A stretch of DNA of 11,591 bases from positions 1 through 11,591 of the forward strand of contig SIAG01000095.1 of assembly GCA_009691925.1 (NCBI GenBank), written 5' to 3'. Both the position numbers and the translations under genes were made by a program. The DNA is from Planctomycetaceae bacterium (GTDB lineage Bacteria; Planctomycetota; Planctomycetia; Pirellulales; UBA1268). Each line of letters starts with the position of its first letter. Position 1 is the stretch's first letter. Positions 1 through 8,163 of this stretch are shown in pieces. The notes under the pieces are model-generated. The model searched no databases, was not told where the DNA came from, and worked only from the letters and a program-made list of their open reading frames with translations.

Positions 1-14
1 AGCCGCGGGGCCTG

Positions 15-1439
15 TCAGCCGAGGCCAGGGATCGGCCGCCCCTGGGAGAGGGTCGCCTGGAGCGACTTGGGGAGGCTGTCGAGGAGGCGAACTTCGGAGA
101 GATCGAGAAGCGAGCGCGTGATCGTGCCGACGAGGTCGGGAATCGTCACTGGATCGGAGGCGGGCTGACCGCCGTCGCGGCTCGAACGGCCGACGACGTT
201 TCCCTTCCCCAGCCCTCCGCCGTAGAGGAGGAGCGGAGCGAGGCCCCCCCAGTGGTCGCGGCCGCCGGCGGCGTTGAGCTGCGGCGTCCGCCCCATCTCG
301 CCGCAGCAGACGAGGAGGATCTTGTCGGACAGCCCGCGGGCCTCGACGTCGTCAATGAACGCCGCCACGGCATGATCGAACGGGGCGCCGACATACCGCA
401 TCCCCTCGGTGACCGGAGCGTTGTTGATGTCGGCGTGCATGTCCCACACGAAGCTCGTCGTCACGGTGACAAACCCCGCCCCGCGCTCGCAGAGGCGGCG
501 GGCGAGGAGGAGCAGCCGGCCGATCGACTGGCCATGATCGGCGTAGTGCTTGTGGTTGTTCCACTTCTTGTCGATTGATTCCGGCCGGAAGTGGGGGGCG
601 GTGTCGTAGCGATCGACGATCCGTGGATCCTCTTTCTCCAGATCGAAGGCATCGGAGACGCCCCGCAGCAGCGCGTCAAACGCGGCCTCGTGAATCAGGC
701 TGGCGCCGCGGAGCGCGGCAAGATCGCGCCACCGCTTCCCTCGATCGAGCTCGGCAAGGAGCCCGCGCCGGTCGCCGAGCCTCTCCTGCGGGAGATGGAG
801 CCGCATGTCTTCCTGGAAGCCAAGCCCGCCCCCCGGCACGAGCGGTGCATAGGCGGGGCCAAGGTCGCCGGCGGCGGCGAAGTTGCCGAAGTCGGTGATC
901 GGTGGACCGGCATCCTTGATCACGGCCGGGGGGAAGAGGGTGACGTTCGTCGGCATCGCCGTGGCCGGGCGATTGGCCCCGGCGACGCGTGCGTAAAGCG
1001 AGCCGAGATTGGCCCGATTTGTCGCCGCGCCGACGACCGGCTTGATGTCGTGGTTGCCGTCGCCGGTGACGAACGAGCGGACGATGTTGATCAGATGAGC
1101 GCGCTTCGCGAGCTCGGCAAAGGTCGAGCCGAAGGAGATGCCGGGGATCGAGGTGGCGATCGCGCCGGTCTGGGAATGGGTGTTGGAGGGCCCTTCTGTT
1201 TTCGGGTCAAACGTCTCAAACTGCGACGGCCCGCCGTGCATGAAGAGGAAAATCACCGAGCGGTCGCGGAGAAAGCGAGCCGCAGGATCGTTCGAGGCGG
1301 CCGTGGCGATGCCGGTGGGCGACTGGCCAAACAGGCTCGTGAGGCCGGCCAGCCCCGCCAGGCCGGCGCTGCCGACACGGAGGAACGGACGCCGGGCCAG
1401 CCGGCCACCAGTCCGCACGCAATCGCCGATTGTGAGCAT
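15..1439 (-). CDS. DUF1501 domain-containing, Tat-exported protein
   Basis: This 474-residue protein is of the DUF1501 family, an alkaline-phosphatase/sulfatase-superfamily-like group that is greatly expanded in planctomycetes and usually encoded beside DUF1549/DUF1553 cytochrome proteins; its biochemical activity is not established. The N-terminus carries a twin-arginine motif (ARRPFLRVG, residues 15-23) followed by an Ala/Gly/Leu-rich hydrophobic stretch, so export by Tat is likely. Family signatures are visible in order: FLFMHGGPSQFETFDPK (64-80), IATSIPGISFGSTFAEL (about 94-110), CGEMGRTP (about 379-386) and the GRDHWGG block (about 393-399). Length is normal and there is no interruption. 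The ATG at 1437-1439 is chosen because a strong Shine-Dalgarno lies just upstream. The gene is divergent from the giant protein at 1533, and its partner gene may lie beyond the left edge of the window. Family assignment is firm; role is inferred only from family context. Confidence 0.93.
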   Translation of the reverse strand: MLTIGDCVRTGGRLARRPFLRVGSAGLAGLAGLTSLFGQSPTGIATAASNDPAARFLRDRSVIFLFMHGGPSQFETFDPKTEGPSNTHSQTGAIATSIPGISFGSTFAELAKRAHLINIVRSFVTGDGNHDIKPVVGAATNRANLGSLYARVAGANRPATAMPTNVTLFPPAVIKDAGPPITDFGNFAAAGDLGPAYAPLVPGGGLGFQEDMRLHLPQERLGDRRGLLAELDRGKRWRDLAALRGASLIHEAAFDALLRGVSDAFDLEKEDPRIVDRYDTAPHFRPESIDKKWNNHKHYADHGQSIGRLLLLARRLCERGAGFVTVTTSFVWDMHADINNAPVTEGMRYVGAPFDHAVAAFIDDVEARGLSDKILLVCCGEMGRTPQLNAAGGRDHWGGLAPLLLYGGGLGKGNVVGRSSRDGGQPASDPVTIPDLVGTITRSLLDLSEVRLLDSLPKSLQATLSQGRPIPGLG

Positions 1440-1445
1440 CGCCCG

Positions 1446-1455
1446 CCTCCTCCCC
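1446..1455 (-). promoter_or_regulatory. Shine-Dalgarno of the DUF1501 gene
   Basis: Read on the minus strand this is GGGGAGGAGG, ending six bases before the ATG at 1439. It fixes the start just before the Tat signal. The whole gap between the two divergent starts is only 93 bp (1440-1532), so both promoters must lie there or within the opposite gene; I could not identify convincing -35/-10 boxes. Confidence 0.7.
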
Positions 1456-1519
1456 GTGACGGGAAGAGTTTACAGTGGATCGACGGGTGCCCGCCAGGCG
1501 ACCGCCCCGTTACGCCCCC

Positions 1520-1525
1520 AAGGGA
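1520..1525 (+). promoter_or_regulatory. Shine-Dalgarno of the giant fusion gene
   Basis: AAGGGA lies seven bases before the ATG at 1533. It supports that start over the much longer open frame, which runs upstream to 591 only because the antisense strand of the DUF1501 gene happens to be open. It also places the initiator directly before a good signal peptide. Confidence 0.5.
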
Positions 1526-1532
1526 CCCGAAG

Positions 1533-4500
1533 ATGAAGCTCCCGCTGCCCGCTGTCGTGCTTCGCATGGCTCGAGCCATGACGCTCGGCCTGTTCCTGGT
1601 CATCGCCGGCCGGGCCACGGCTGCTGCCGGGGGCTTTCGGGCCGGTGCGGCAGCGGTCGACATCACGCCGCGCAACACCCCGCCGGAGGCCCCCTCGATC
1701 GTCGCCGGAGGGTTTCTCGAAGGGCGGGCCGATCGCGTTCACGATCCGCTCCTCGTCCGGGCGATCGTGATCGATGACGGCGGCGCTGAGGGGCAGCCGC
1801 CCGTGCGCCTGGCGCTGGTCGTCGTCGACACCTGCATGATGCCGCAGCCGCTGATTGACGAGGCGAAGGCCCTAGCGGCCGAGCGGACCGGAATCCCGGT
1901 CGAGCGGATCATGGTCTCGGCGACCCACACCCACTCCGCCCCGGCGGCCATGGGCTGTCTGGGTACCCGCGTCGATGCACCGTACGCGGCCCGGCTTCCG
2001 GCGGCGATCGCGTCGGCCGTCGCCCAAGCCGATGAGCGCCTCGCTCCGGCCCGAATCGGCTGGGGGAAAGTCGATGACTGGCACCACACCCACAACCGGC
2101 GCTGGGTGCGGCGGCCGGAGACGCGCGTGGTCGATCCCTTCGGCAATCCGACGGGGCTGGCCAACATGCACCCGGGCCATCTCTCCAAGGAGATCATCGG
2201 GCCGTCGGGGCCGGTCGATCCGCAGCTTTCGGTGATCTCGATCCAGGATGCGGCCGGCAAGCCGCTGGCCCTGTTTGCGAATTATTCGCAGCACTACTTT
2301 GGGTCGCCGGCGGTGTCGGCGGATTACTTCGGCCTGTTTAGCAAGTTTGTCGCGTCAGCGCTCGGTGAGCCGGGGGAGGGCAACGGCCCGTTCGTCTGCG
2401 CTCTCTCGCAGGGAACCAGTGGTGATCTGATGTGGATGGACTACGGCGCCGAGCAGCGTCCTACCGCCATCCACGACTATGCCGCCGCCGTGGCCCGCAA
2501 GGCGGTGAGGGTGGTCGAGTCGCTCGAGTATCGCGACGATGTCACGCTTGCCATGACGGAAAAGGTTCTCGATCTTGGCTATCGATTGCCGAACGAGGCC
2601 CGGCTCGCCTGGGCCCGCGGGATCGCTGCCGGGATCACTGACGACCTTCCGAGGAACCTCCCCGAAGTTTACGCCCGCGAGGCGATCATCCTCCACGAGC
2701 GGAAGCGGACAACTCTCAAGCTCCAGGCGATCCGCATCGGTGAGCTGACGATCGCGACGCTCCCCAACGAGGTCTACGCCCTCACCGGACTCAAGCTCCG
2801 CAACCGCTCCCCCGCCGCGATGCACTTCAATGTCGAGCTTGCCAACGGCGCCGAGGGCTACATCCCGCCCCCGGAGCAGCATGTTCTCGGCGGCTACACC
2901 ACCTGGCCAGCGCGAACGGCCGGCCTCGAGGTCGCGGCCGAAACGAAAATCGTCGACACGCTCGTCGCGGCGCTCGAGGAGGTGACGGGCAAGCCCAGGC
3001 GCGGGCCTGCCGATCGGCACGGGCCTGCCGCCGAGGCGGTGCTCGAAGCCCAGCCTGTCGGCTTCTGGCGACTCGACGACGAGGATGGCACCAAGCCGCG
3101 CAGCGGCGTCTCCGGTGGCAGTCCGGCGACGCTCACGCCCGGCTTCGCCTGGTATCTCCCCGGCGTCGGCACGGGAACCGGCTGCGGCGACGGCGAGGCG
3201 CTCGTGCCGTCGGCTTTTTCAAGCAATGACTCGATCAACCGGGCGGTCCACCTCGCCGGCGGTCGGCTCGTCCTTCCCGGCCAGGTCGCGGCCGGCGATG
3301 CGACGCTCGTCGCCTGGGTGTGGCTCGGCGAGCGGAGTGGCGCAAGCGACCGGCAGGGGGCGCTCTGCACCGGTCTCACCGCAGAGCCGCTCATCGCGCG
3401 GCAGGACGGGGCTCACGCCTTCGGGTTTTCTCTCGGTGATCGGCGAACCGACATGCGTCTCCGTGCCGACGACTGGCATCAGGTGGCGATCGTTCGGCGC
3501 GGCGACAGCGTCGATGTCCACGTCGACGGCCACCCGCAGCCGATGCTCACCGGAGAGGCGATCAAAGGAAAAGCGGAGATCGTCCTCGGAGATGGGCTTC
3601 AGGGAAAGCTCGACGAGGTGGCGCTGTTTGATCGGGCCCTTGATGTCGCGACGATTGCCACCCTCTGGGAGGCATCGGGCGCGGGGGTAGAGCGGGCCGC
3701 CGCCGCCGAGCGGCAGCGGGCTGCGGAGGAGCGCGAGGCTCGTCTGGCCGGCGTGCCGGAGTTTCCCGCCGACCATGCGGCCCGCCTTGCAGCTCTGCGG
3801 CCGACGCGGAGTTGGACGCTGGCCGAGCAGCCGGCCGATCTTGTCTCCACAGGTGCGGTCAGCTTCCATCCGCAGGCCCGAGCTGCTTTTCGCGGTGGTC
3901 GTCTCGCTGGCCGTGACGAAGCCCTCGACGAGGATTGGAGCGTTGCCTTCTGGTTTCGCAGCGACGTCCCCCCCGAATCACGCCCCGTGGCCGCCTATCT
4001 TTTTTCACGTGGACCGGCCGGGGCAGCCGGCGCTCCTGGCGACCACCTGGGCCTTGGCGGCAGCGCCGTGCCAGGAGGCGCCGGAAAGCTGATCCTCTTC
4101 GACGGCAACGACCGCAACGGGCTCCTGGTTGGGCAGAAGGTCATCCCCCCCGGCACGTGGAATCACGTTGTTCTCGTCCGGCGCGGGGAGGAGGCGACCG
4201 TGTGGCTCAATGGCGGCCAGGAGCCGGAGATCGATGGCACGCTTGAAGTGACGGCGGCTGACTCGCGGGAGATCTTCCTCGGGAGCCGCAGTGATACGTT
4301 TGCCCCTCTCGCCGGTCGGCTCGCGGAGGTGGCACTCTTCGATCGGGCGCTCGAGGCGCGTGAGGCCGCGGCGCTCTTCGCCGCGAGCGGGCAGAAGCCG
4401 GGTGAGCCGGTCCTAGCGCCTGTGGCAGACGACGGCCCGCGGAGCCCGGAGGAGACGCGTCTGGGGATCCGCGTGCCCCCCGGTTACCGAGTGGAGCTCG

Positions 4501-7274
4501 TGGCCAGCGAGCCGGAGGTCCTCGATCCGGTCGCCTTCGATTGGGACCAGCAGGGACGGCTTTGGGTGGTGGAAATGGCCGACTATCCCTCCGGGATGGA
4601 TGGCAACGGCGCGCCTGGCGGCCGCGTCCGCCGCCTCGAAGACACCGACGGCGATGGCCGGTACGAGACCAGTCAGCTGTTTGCCGAGGGGCTTTCCTTT
4701 CCCAACGGCATCGCCGTGTGGCGCAACGGCGTGGTCGTCACCGCCGCGCCGCAGATTCTCTTTCTTGCCGACAACGACGGCGACGGTGTGTGCGATCGGC
4801 GCGAAGTGATCCTCGACGGCTTCATGGAGGGGAATCAACAGCTCCGCGTCAACGGACTTCGCCTTGGCCTCGACGGCCTGCTGTGGTGTGCCAGCGGCGG
4901 CCATCATCCCGGCCATGGCACCGAGACGGTGATCACCTCGCAGCCCAACGGCCAGCAGTATTCCCTCGGCAGCCACGACTTTCGCTTCCATCCCGATTCG
5001 GGATCGGTATGGATCGAATCGGGGCCATCGCAATTCGGCCGCAACCGCGACCCATTTGGCCGCTGGTTCGGCACGCAAAACGCCAATCCGCTCTGGCAGT
5101 GGGTGATCCCCGAAGCTGCCGCGGCCCGCAATCCCTTCGTCGCCCCGGAGCAGACGACTCATCACGTCGTCGGCGCTAACAGCCCCCCGGTGCGTCCGGC
5201 GAGCACTCCGGAGAAGCGGTTTCACTCGTTCGAGCAATCGGGGCGCTACACGTCGGCCTGCGGGAGCACGATCGACGGCAACGGGACGCTCTTTGACGCC
5301 GGCCCCGGCACGCTTCACGCCTTCACCTGCGAGCCGTTCCACAATCTCGTCCAGCACAACGAGCTCATCGACGACGGCGCGAGCTTTTCAGCGCGCTGGC
5401 CGGAAGACGAGGGGCCGACCGATTTCTTTGCCAGTGACGATCGCTGGTGCCGCCCGGTGATGGCGCGGATCGGGCCCGATGGCGCGCTCTATGTCTCCGA
5501 CATGGTCAGGGCCATGATCGAGCATCCCGACTGGCTGCCCCCCGAGGGACGCGCGGAGATGCTGCCGAAATACCGGCTCGGCGACGACCGCGGCCGGATC
5601 TGGCGCGTCGTTCGTACCGACGCTCCCCCCACCCGCTTTCCGGCTGCTGTGGTCGCGGCTAAGTCGCCGGCGGATCTCGTCGCGCTCGTGGAAAGCGGCA
5701 ACACCTGGCAGCGCGACCATGCGATGCGACGGATCCTCCACGAGTCGGACGCGGCATTTCAAAACGCGGCCGCGGCGTTGCTCGTTGGCGTCGTGCGCAC
5801 CGCGCCACGACCGGAGGCACGCGTGCAGGCGATCGCGACGCTCGTGCGGATGGACAAGTTCCCGGCAGATCTCTCCCTTGCGGCGCTCGCCGACCGGCAC
5901 AGCCGAGTCCGCGAAGTGGCGGTGACGTTCGCCGGCGAAAGCCGGTCGCCGGAAGTGCGCCGCAAGGTCTGCTCGCTGGCTAGCGATCCTGATGCGAAGG
6001 TCCGCCTCCAGGTGGCGATCCTCTGCGGAGAATGGCCCGATTTGGAAGCTGGCGCGGCCCTCGCGGCGATCGCCGTCAGCGACCATGCCGATCCCCTCTT
6101 CCGCTCGGCGGTGATGACGTCGGCGCTAGCGCACGCCGAGGCCCTTTCGCGGGCCATCGCTGCGGCTGCGCCGGAGGTGGCCGCGGTCTATCGCGAATCG
6201 ATCCTCCGCATGGCTGTTGGCCAGGGGCGTGCAGCCACTGTCACGGCGCTGCTGGCTGGGGCGCTTGCGGCGCCGCAGGCGATCCGCACGAGCAGCCTCG
6301 ATCCGCTCCTGGCCGACATGCAGCGGGTTGGCGTTGATCCGTGGGGGATGAACGTCGCTGCGGCGACGCTCGCCGGACTCGATCGGGAGCTCAAGCGCGC
6401 CGGGAATGTTGCCTCCGATGCTGCGGAGCAACCGGAGATCCGCGTGGCCGCCGCCCGGCTCCTCTCCCGCACCGGCAAGACGCGCGACCGCGCCGTCGCG
6501 CTGCTCGCTGGCTGGCTCGTGCCCCAAGTCGACCCCGACATGCAGGCAGACGCGATTGAGGCTCTGGCCCGCTCGGGGGCGGCCGGGGTGCCCGGAGCGT
6601 TTGCCGAGGCCTGGCCGGCGCTCGGGCCGGCCTCGCGGACCCGCGCCGTCGATGCCTGGCTGTCGCGGCCCGAGTGGATGGCCGATCTTCTCGACCGGGT
6701 CGAGAGCGGCCTTCTCGCTTCGGGCAATCTCACTCTCCAGCAGCGCGACCGGCTCCTTGGCTCACCCGACGGCGCGCTTGCCGCCCGGGCCAAAACGCTC
6801 CTTGCCGGCGGCGAGAGCGCGACCCGGAGGGATGTCGTCGCTCGGTATCGGGTGGCCCTCGAGGGGGAGGGAGACTCACTCCGGGGCCGCGACACGTACT
6901 TGCGGGTCTGTGCCGCCTGCCATCGTCGGGGCGCGTACGGCCACGACGTCGGCCCGAACCTCGCCACGGTGATCGAGCACGCCCCGGAGCGCCTCCTGGC
7001 CAACATCCTCGATCCGAATGCCGACATCCAGCCGGGCTATCAGGCTTCGACCTGCGTGCTCGAAAGTGGCGAAGTGGTGGCCGGCCTGATCGCCGCCGAG
7101 ACCGGTGGGAGCGTGACGATGAAGCTCGCCGACGGCACGGTGCGGAACATCGCCCGCGCCGAGATCGACGAGCTCGTGACCTCAAACCGCTCCTTCATGC
7201 CGGAGGGAGTGGAGGAGACGGTCTCGGTCGAGCAGATGGCTGACCTGATCGCGTTTCTCCGCGGCGGGCTGTGA
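1533..7274 (+). CDS. Secreted fusion: neutral-ceramidase-like, 2x LamG, PVC-type dehydrogenase, HEAT, cytochrome c
   Basis: This 1913-residue protein appears to be exported: a basic N-terminus is followed by a hydrophobic core and a likely cleavage after about residue 30. Domains in order: (1) neutral/alkaline ceramidase-like, about 33-480, with AAAVDITP, SATHTHS (129-135), NYSQHYFG (250-257), LPNEVY (E413) and EGYIPP (Y443), matching the family's zinc-ligand blocks; (2) two LamG/concanavalin-like domains, about 503-716 and 749-953, each with a WHQV/WNHV strand and a VALFDRAL ending; (3) PVC-type membrane-bound dehydrogenase beta-propeller, about 977-1361, with two DxDxDG calcium-type loops (D1037, D1080); (4) HEAT-like alpha repeats, about 1376-1757; (5) a planctomycete-type cytochrome c domain with CAACH (C1793, C1796, H1797) and a candidate distal heme ligand, M1889. 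In the second and fifth modules electron transfer to a heme is expected from family knowledge; the substrate is unknown. The ceramidase-type GDVSPN signature is replaced by SQGTSGD (292-298). Alternative in-frame ATGs at 1566 and 1578 would shorten the signal peptide. Confidence 0.9.
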   Translation: MKLPLPAVVLRMARAMTLGLFLVIAGRATAAAGGFRAGAAAVDITPRNTPPEAPSIVAGGFLEGRADRVHDPLLVRAIVIDDGGAEGQPPVRLALVVVDTCMMPQPLIDEAKALAAERTGIPVERIMVSATHTHSAPAAMGCLGTRVDAPYAARLPAAIASAVAQADERLAPARIGWGKVDDWHHTHNRRWVRRPETRVVDPFGNPTGLANMHPGHLSKEIIGPSGPVDPQLSVISIQDAAGKPLALFANYSQHYFGSPAVSADYFGLFSKFVASALGEPGEGNGPFVCALSQGTSGDLMWMDYGAEQRPTAIHDYAAAVARKAVRVVESLEYRDDVTLAMTEKVLDLGYRLPNEARLAWARGIAAGITDDLPRNLPEVYAREAIILHERKRTTLKLQAIRIGELTIATLPNEVYALTGLKLRNRSPAAMHFNVELANGAEGYIPPPEQHVLGGYTTWPARTAGLEVAAETKIVDTLVAALEEVTGKPRRGPADRHGPAAEAVLEAQPVGFWRLDDEDGTKPRSGVSGGSPATLTPGFAWYLPGVGTGTGCGDGEALVPSAFSSNDSINRAVHLAGGRLVLPGQVAAGDATLVAWVWLGERSGASDRQGALCTGLTAEPLIARQDGAHAFGFSLGDRRTDMRLRADDWHQVAIVRRGDSVDVHVDGHPQPMLTGEAIKGKAEIVLGDGLQGKLDEVALFDRALDVATIATLWEASGAGVERAAAAERQRAAEEREARLAGVPEFPADHAARLAALRPTRSWTLAEQPADLVSTGAVSFHPQARAAFRGGRLAGRDEALDEDWSVAFWFRSDVPPESRPVAAYLFSRGPAGAAGAPGDHLGLGGSAVPGGAGKLILFDGNDRNGLLVGQKVIPPGTWNHVVLVRRGEEATVWLNGGQEPEIDGTLEVTAADSREIFLGSRSDTFAPLAGRLAEVALFDRALEAREAAALFAASGQKPGEPVLAPVADDGPRSPEETRLGIRVPPGYRVELVASEPEVLDPVAFDWDQQGRLWVVEMADYPSGMDGNGAPGGRVRRLEDTDGDGRYETSQLFAEGLSFPNGIAVWRNGVVVTAAPQILFLADNDGDGVCDRREVILDGFMEGNQQLRVNGLRLGLDGLLWCASGGHHPGHGTETVITSQPNGQQYSLGSHDFRFHPDSGSVWIESGPSQFGRNRDPFGRWFGTQNANPLWQWVIPEAAAARNPFVAPEQTTHHVVGANSPPVRPASTPEKRFHSFEQSGRYTSACGSTIDGNGTLFDAGPGTLHAFTCEPFHNLVQHNELIDDGASFSARWPEDEGPTDFFASDDRWCRPVMARIGPDGALYVSDMVRAMIEHPDWLPPEGRAEMLPKYRLGDDRGRIWRVVRTDAPPTRFPAAVVAAKSPADLVALVESGNTWQRDHAMRRILHESDAAFQNAAAALLVGVVRTAPRPEARVQAIATLVRMDKFPADLSLAALADRHSRVREVAVTFAGESRSPEVRRKVCSLASDPDAKVRLQVAILCGEWPDLEAGAALAAIAVSDHADPLFRSAVMTSALAHAEALSRAIAAAAPEVAAVYRESILRMAVGQGRAATVTALLAGALAAPQAIRTSSLDPLLADMQRVGVDPWGMNVAAATLAGLDRELKRAGNVASDAAEQPEIRVAAARLLSRTGKTRDRAVALLAGWLVPQVDPDMQADAIEALARSGAAGVPGAFAEAWPALGPASRTRAVDAWLSRPEWMADLLDRVESGLLASGNLTLQQRDRLLGSPDGALAARAKTLLAGGESATRRDVVARYRVALEGEGDSLRGRDTYLRVCAACHRRGAYGHDVGPNLATVIEHAPERLLANILDPNADIQPGYQASTCVLESGEVVAGLIAAETGGSVTMKLADGTVRNIARAEIDELVTSNRSFMPEGVEETVSVEQMADLIAFLRGGL

Positions 7275-7503
7275 GCCCGAGGGCGTGGGGGCCGCCGGGG
7301 GGAAGCTGGAGCGGTTGCACGGGCCGTACCGATAACACCACCCGGAGCCCGTTCAACCGCGAGTGAAGATGAGGATCGCCCGTCTTCGGTGGGTGATGGT
7401 CGACGAACGGGGCAAGAAGCATTGGGGCTGGCATCAGAGGTCTCCGCGTTGCTAGCGCTTCACGGCAGCGAGATCACTCTCGTCGAACGTCCTGATGGTG
7501 ACC
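7275..7503. other. Intergenic region between convergent genes
   Basis: The stops of the giant plus-strand gene and the minus-strand nucleotidyltransferase face each other across 229 bp. I find no convincing gene here. The one clear structure is a long imperfect inverted repeat at 7311-7360, annotated separately. ORFs overlapping the region in other frames have no recognisable family and run into coding sequence on the other strand. Confidence 0.6.
7311..7360. repeat. Inverted repeat, 14-bp arms with one mismatch
   Basis: Arms GCGGTTGCACGGGC (7311-7324) and GCCCGTTCAACCGC (7347-7360) are reverse complements except at one position, around a 22-base loop. It begins 37 bases after the stop of the giant gene and lies between two convergent stops, so it could end transcription from both sides. 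There is no U-tract after it, so it is not a textbook intrinsic terminator. A dispersed palindromic repeat or a small mobile-element relic is an alternative. Confidence 0.6.
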
Positions 7504-8139
7504 TCAATCGTCGTCCAGGGCCTGAAGCGAGCGCCGCACCTCGCGGAGTCGGGCCAGCGTCTCGGGCGTGCGCAAGCCGGGGTATTCCTCCATCAAGGCC
7601 ACGACATCGGCAAGGTCATGCTGCCGTTTACTGGAACGGCGGCGGGGCTCGGCGGCGGCTGCTAATTTGAGCACGATCAGGTCGGCCGGAGTCGCCACCC
7701 GCATCCGCAGGCCATTTGCTAGATCGGTCAACTCCGCATGGGAAACGGCCTCGGCGATCCCCACGTCTTCGGCGGAAAACTGCACCGGCGTCCGCAGGCC
7801 GCTTGGCCCGGTGGGGGGGGCCCGCCAGTTGTCGCTGTGTTCGTGGCGACCCGTGTGATCAAAGCCGGCGGCAAGTAATGCGTCCCTCGGCACATCGGCA
7901 AACCGCGGCACCGCGACGTCGATGTCGAGTGTTGTGCGAGGCTCCGTCGTGCGGATCTGAAGCGCCACCCCGCCGATCAATGCATACGCCACGCCCGTCC
8001 GGTTGAGGAGTTCGGCCACGAGGCGGAGCGGCCCTTCCTTCGTATCGTTCGGATCGATGCCCATCGTTTCGGCCCAGAGGGAGTCGAGGCAAAAGCCGGC
8101 CGCCAGGCGGCTCTGGACGGTGTCAGGTGCGGTGTTCAT
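7504..8139 (-). CDS. AbiEii/MNT-like nucleotidyltransferase
   Basis: This 211-residue protein belongs to the nucleotidyltransferase-fold AbiEii/AbiGii-like group. ALIGGVAL (53-60) and LDIDVAV (71-77) give the GG and DxD signature of the family. The C-terminal DLIVLKLAA (153-161) and the HDLADVVAL segment (174-182) are the usual ending of these proteins. Such enzymes transfer nucleotides to RNA, tRNA or protein, and many act as toxins with an AbiEi or HEPN-type partner. No partner gene is visible on either side, so this is either a solo gene or a leftover. The position where a third Asp would be expected reads VQF (119-121); this may be normal for the subfamily. The ATG at 8137-8139 is chosen because homology begins soon after it and upstream sequence is low-complexity, but no clear Shine-Dalgarno precedes it. 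Family is fairly sure; function is not. Confidence 0.75.
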   Translation of the reverse strand: MNTAPDTVQSRLAAGFCLDSLWAETMGIDPNDTKEGPLRLVAELLNRTGVAYALIGGVALQIRTTEPRTTLDIDVAVPRFADVPRDALLAAGFDHTGRHEHSDNWRAPPTGPSGLRTPVQFSAEDVGIAEAVSHAELTDLANGLRMRVATPADLIVLKLAAAAEPRRRSSKRQHDLADVVALMEEYPGLRTPETLARLREVRRSLQALDDD

Positions 8140-8163
8140 GATCGCGGGTGATGATCGCGGGTT
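8138..8163. repeat. 13-bp tandem direct repeat over the start of the nucleotidyltransferase gene
   Basis: ATGATCGCGGGTG (8138-8150) is followed immediately by ATGATCGCGGGTT (8151-8163), differing only in the last base. On the minus strand the first copy covers the proposed start codon and the second the region where a Shine-Dalgarno would sit, which may explain why no good one is visible. A recent slippage duplication is the simplest reading; an operator is possible. Confidence 0.6.

Noticed and set aside
591..1532. 314 extra codons open in frame upstream of the giant gene
   Set aside because: They lie antisense to the DUF1501 gene, show no family, and the ATG at 1533 has a ribosome site and a signal peptide.
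2355..3020. 221-codon minus-strand frame
   Set aside because: It is the antisense of the ceramidase-like domain in high-GC DNA.
4413..5357. 314-codon minus-strand frame
   Set aside because: It is the antisense of the PVC dehydrogenase domain; no motif or ribosome site supports it.
6188..7027. 279-codon minus-strand frame
   Set aside because: It is Ser/Arg/Ala-rich and antisense to the HEAT/cytochrome region; typical GC-driven open frame.
7195..7434. 79-codon minus-strand frame over the end of the giant gene
   Set aside because: It overlaps coding sequence on the other strand and I recognise no family.
7275..7503. tRNA or attachment site in the convergent gap
   Set aside because: No cloverleaf, anticodon arm or CCA-type end can be drawn, and no integrase is present.
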